NCBI GenBank assembly: GCA_002392835.1
Contig: DGHX01000159.1
Location: 5,603-13,884, forward strand
DNA from: Prevotella sp. UBA3837
GTDB lineage: Bacteria; Bacteroidota; Bacteroidia; Bacteroidales; Bacteroidaceae
Length of the DNA stretch: 8,282 nucleotides
Direction: 5' to 3'
A program made the position numbers and the translations under genes. The notes beneath the pieces were generated by a model that saw only the letters and a program-made list of their open reading frames with translations, searched no databases and was not told where the DNA came from. Positions 6,124 through 8,282 of this stretch are shown here, in pieces; the first letter of the stretch is position 1; each line of letters begins with the position of its first letter.

Positions 6124-6792
6124 TTATCCGATGATGGCCTCTATCTGCCTGTCGGTGGCCTGCGGCAGCAGCTGGCGCAGGTGCTCGGCCATGCGGTCGT
6201 GCGACTGCTGCGGCGTGCGCTGGGTGGTGCATGCCTGGTGGCCCAGCAGGGCCTCGGGGGTGGTCAGCAGCGACCAGCCCCAGCCGTACTCGCGGCCGTG
6301 GCGGTCGGTGGGGTAGACGAAGTCTTCAGTCACGATGTGGCACCCCATCTGCAGCCGTGTGACGTAGCTGTCGAAGCGGCTGCGCATCTTCGGACCGTCG
6401 AAGCCGCAGGCGGCGCGCAGCTGTCGGGTGATGAGGCTGCCCTGCTGGCCCAGCGTGGTGAGGATGGCCTCCTCGATGGTGCCCTCCTCAGGCCGTGGGT
6501 GCCGGCTGCGCCGGTAGTTGCAGAAGTCGGGCCACCACCGGCGGCTGATGAAGCCTGCCTTCCCACCGAAGAACTTGCCGTAGACGCAGTCGCCCTCGGT
6601 GACAATCTCGCCCTTCCACTTCCACAGCGGCCAGTCCCAGCCGCCGTCGGGCAGCACCACGTAGCGGCAGTCGTCGGTGACGGCCTCCTCGGCCGAGAAC
6701 CCCGCTATGCCGCCTGCCAGCAGTGGCAGGAAGCCCACCTCGCTGATGTACTCCATCAGTCCTGCAGCAGAATATATCTCTCGTCGTTTCAT
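6124..6792 (-). CDS. AlkZ-related winged-helix protein
   Basis: The protein has 222 residues and no signal peptide or membrane segment. The pattern LMEYISEVGFLPLLAGGIAG (12-31), WKWKGEIVTEGDCVYGKFFGGKAGFISRRWWPDF (57-90), a winged-helix-like stretch ILTTLGQQGSLITRQLR (110-126), FDSYVTRLQMGCHIVTEDFVY (140-160), then EYGWGWS (168-174) and HDRMAEHLRQLLP (198-210) matches, from memory, a family labelled AlkZ-related, distant kin of the DNA glycosylase AlkZ/YcaQ that acts on cross-linked bases. I cannot point to the catalytic Gln-x-Gln/Asp motif of true AlkZ, so enzymatic activity is unproven. It starts 11 bases after the stop of the AlbA_2/ATPase gene and has no promoter of its own, so the two are almost certainly co-transcribed. 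It converges with the TonB-receptor remnant across a 23-base gap with no evident terminator. Confidence 0.62.
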   Translation of the reverse strand: MKRREIYSAAGLMEYISEVGFLPLLAGGIAGFSAEEAVTDDCRYVVLPDGGWDWPLWKWKGEIVTEGDCVYGKFFGGKAGFISRRWWPDFCNYRRSRHPRPEEGTIEEAILTTLGQQGSLITRQLRAACGFDGPKMRSRFDSYVTRLQMGCHIVTEDFVYPTDRHGREYGWGWSLLTTPEALLGHQACTTQRTPQQSHDRMAEHLRQLLPQATDRQIEAIIG

Positions 6793-6803
6793 GCTTTTTC
6801 GTG

Positions 6804-8282
6804 TTATATCTGTCGTTTATGTATTACCCATTGTCCTGTTTTGCTCGAACCTTCATAGCGTACTCCATATTGCTCTTTCAGAATTCGAAGGTCTTTTCTT
6901 AATGTAGTAAGACTAACTCCCAGTGTATCACAGATTCTCTCGCGAGTTATTTGCGGCTCGTTCTGAATAAGAGCAATTATCATATCTATTCGGCCATCTT
7001 GCGGTAACTTTTTGGGGGCACTTTTGGGGGCACTTTTGGGGGCACTTTTGGGGGCACTGTCCTCTATCCGTTTAATTGGGAGCACCAAGGCGACCTCATC
7101 CACATCCAAACGGTTGTCCAAAATAGGCTCACCCCAACCAGCCTCTTTCCAAGCACTAAGTATCATTGGGAAGCCAGATCCGAGGTTCTCACCATAGCCA
7201 ATCATCCTTAGCATATTCTGCATCTTGGGGTTACGGGCTTTTGACACGCCGCCCTCATAGATATCCTTTAGGGGCAGCATCAATAACCCAGGATTGCGAA
7301 AAACCAGACGGTCTTCATGCTTCTCAATCCGCAGCACCCCCGCCTCCAGCATAATATCAGCATGGATGATGGCGTTGGTAAATGCCTCGCGCACTGCTTT
7401 ATGCAGGGGCGTGTCATCTATTCGCTGAATACCTTCCATTCGGAATGGACGTGGGAGGTCGAAGGTCACTTTGGGAATCACGCGGCTAAAGAACTGATAC
7501 AAGTTGTTCTCCCAGCGTCCATCATAGGTCAATCGGTCGCTATAACGCTCTTCACCTATCAGATTGCAGAAGTCGATGTAGTCCATTCTGAAGTTGGCAA
7601 ACCGCTCTTGTATCGAAAGCCCCTTGCCAAACATCATCAGGCCTGCCATCGTCAATCCTTCTTTTCCAGTTTCTCTGTCAACGATATAGCCACCAAGGTT
7701 CTTCAGAAAGGTCTTGTCATCTACTTCATTCCATACATGTCCCTCATTCCTGAATTGAAACAACGTGCGGTACCTACGCAGCGTGTCTGGATCAACGTCA
7801 TCCATGTCGTAATGCTCCATCAGTGCTCCGTCGTTTCCTCCCTCGTAAGAGTCACGAATCATTGCCCTCACCTGTTGTTCTGTGCAATGATAGTCTCCCT
7901 CATGGTTACGTTTGTACGTATTCTTATAGACATTCTCATTCAGATAGACAGGTTTTACATGCCAGTCTGCCATCGGCACATGGATGCAAACCACGTCATC
8001 GCCATCCACATCCACCACTTCCACATCACTATCTGTCAGGATGTTGGCACTCACCTTATTACTGTTGATGGTATTCCAGAAATCTTTCCGGATTCTTTCT
8101 GCATCATCAACCCCTTCTATTCGAAACCTCTTTGCAAGGTCTTTCTCCTTCAGGTCCTCAGAAACACCTAATAAGATGGTTCCGCCCATCGTATTTGCGA
8201 AAGCAGAATAGCTCATCCAAACAGACTTGGGCACATCCGTCTTGGCCAGCTTTGCCTCCAACGTCAGCCGCTCACCATTTTG
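6804..8282 (-). CDS. AlbA_2/RecG-like ATP-binding protein with C-terminal winged helix (start beyond right edge)
   Basis: 492 codons are visible. The frame is open to the edge and reads QNGERLTLEAKLAK before PKSVW, so the true start lies outside and the in-window TTG at 8261 is an internal Leu codon. Domain order (numbered from the edge): AlbA_2/Schlafen-type domain (1-140; LEAKL 8-12, YSAFANTMGGTILLGVSED 25-43), middle region, GHKL-like ATPase part (REAFTNAIIH 298-307; GYGENLGSGFP 362-372), SAPK repeats (409-424), and winged helix (about 432-492; QITRERICDTLGVSLTTLRK). This is the COG2865 group, usually annotated as RecG-like transcriptional regulators. Its biochemical role is poorly defined. 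It probably binds nucleic acid at both ends. It is more AT-rich than every other gene here, which suggests later arrival. The AlkZ-related gene follows in the same operon. Confidence 0.9.
   Translation of the reverse strand, partial: QNGERLTLEAKLAKTDVPKSVWMSYSAFANTMGGTILLGVSEDLKEKDLAKRFRIEGVDDAERIRKDFWNTINSNKVSANILTDSDVEVVDVDGDDVVCIHVPMADWHVKPVYLNENVYKNTYKRNHEGDYHCTEQQVRAMIRDSYEGGNDGALMEHYDMDDVDPDTLRRYRTLFQFRNEGHVWNEVDDKTFLKNLGGYIVDRETGKEGLTMAGLMMFGKGLSIQERFANFRMDYIDFCNLIGEERYSDRLTYDGRWENNLYQFFSRVIPKVTFDLPRPFRMEGIQRIDDTPLHKAVREAFTNAIIHADIMLEAGVLRIEKHEDRLVFRNPGLLMLPLKDIYEGGVSKARNPKMQNMLRMIGYGENLGSGFPMILSAWKEAGWGEPILDNRLDVDEVALVLPIKRIEDSAPKSAPKSAPKSAPKKLPQDGRIDMIIALIQNEPQITRERICDTLGVSLTTLRKDLRILKEQYGVRYEGSSKTGQWVIHKRQI
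7009..7056 (-). repeat. 12-bp in-frame tandem repeat encoding SAPK, four units
   Basis: Four 12-base units (CTTTTGGGGGCA on the plus strand; the first has T for C) lie in the linker between the ATPase part and the winged helix, giving SAPKSAPKSAPKSAPKK. A change in copy number would lengthen or shorten the linker without breaking the frame. Confidence 0.93.

Noticed and set aside
7317..8171. 284-codon plus-strand open frame
   Set aside because: It is antisense to the clearly recognisable AlbA_2/ATPase gene and has no recognisable domain.
8259..8261. TTG as start of the AlbA_2/ATPase gene
   Set aside because: The frame continues to the window edge as QNGERLT before LEAKL, which is expected AlbA_2 domain sequence, so the true start is outside.

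Overview
The window looks like chromosomal DNA from a gut- or rumen-type Bacteroidales bacterium, most likely in the Prevotella group. The evidence is the Bacteroidota promoter signature (TTTG, 19-20 bases, TAnnTTTG) ahead of several genes, the absence of Shine-Dalgarno sequences, a GH115 xylan-type alpha-glucuronidase, a TonB-receptor start ending in LDDVVVTSRRA, and palindromic intergenic repeats typical of that group. Most of the window is GC-rich. The last gene is visibly more AT-rich.

Layout. (1) 1-950, minus: the first 316 codons of purL, which run off the left edge. They include a Pro-rich segment at about codons 297-316 that looks inserted. (2) 951-1508: gene-free DNA with the purL promoter, a duplicated 47-bp promoter-like module with hairpins, a pair of 124-bp palindromic elements facing each other, and a 9-bp tandem repeat. 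(3) 1509-4625, minus: a probable two-gene operon in which an AlkD-like DNA alkylation repair protein is followed 36 bases later by a secreted GH115 alpha-glucuronidase. (4) 4626-4769: a divergent promoter region. (5) 4770-6100, plus: two decayed genes side by side. The first keeps only the N-terminal exonuclease domain and the extreme C terminus of a very large exonuclease-RecQ/UvrD helicase. The second keeps only the signal peptide and plug start of a TonB-dependent receptor, joined out of frame to the end of an HMA-like domain. Both retain a promoter -7 box. (6) 6124-8282, minus: an AlbA_2/RecG-like ATP-binding regulator, running off the right edge, followed 11 bases later by an AlkZ-related winged-helix protein.

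Three of the loci (AlkD-like, exonuclease-helicase remnant, AlkZ-related) belong to DNA-repair families, but nothing here proves that they work together. I see no convincing new defence or mobile system. The observations most worth checking are the two ends-only pseudogenes, the head-to-head palindromic elements (one flanked by a 10-bp direct repeat), and the apparent in-frame peptide insertion in purL.
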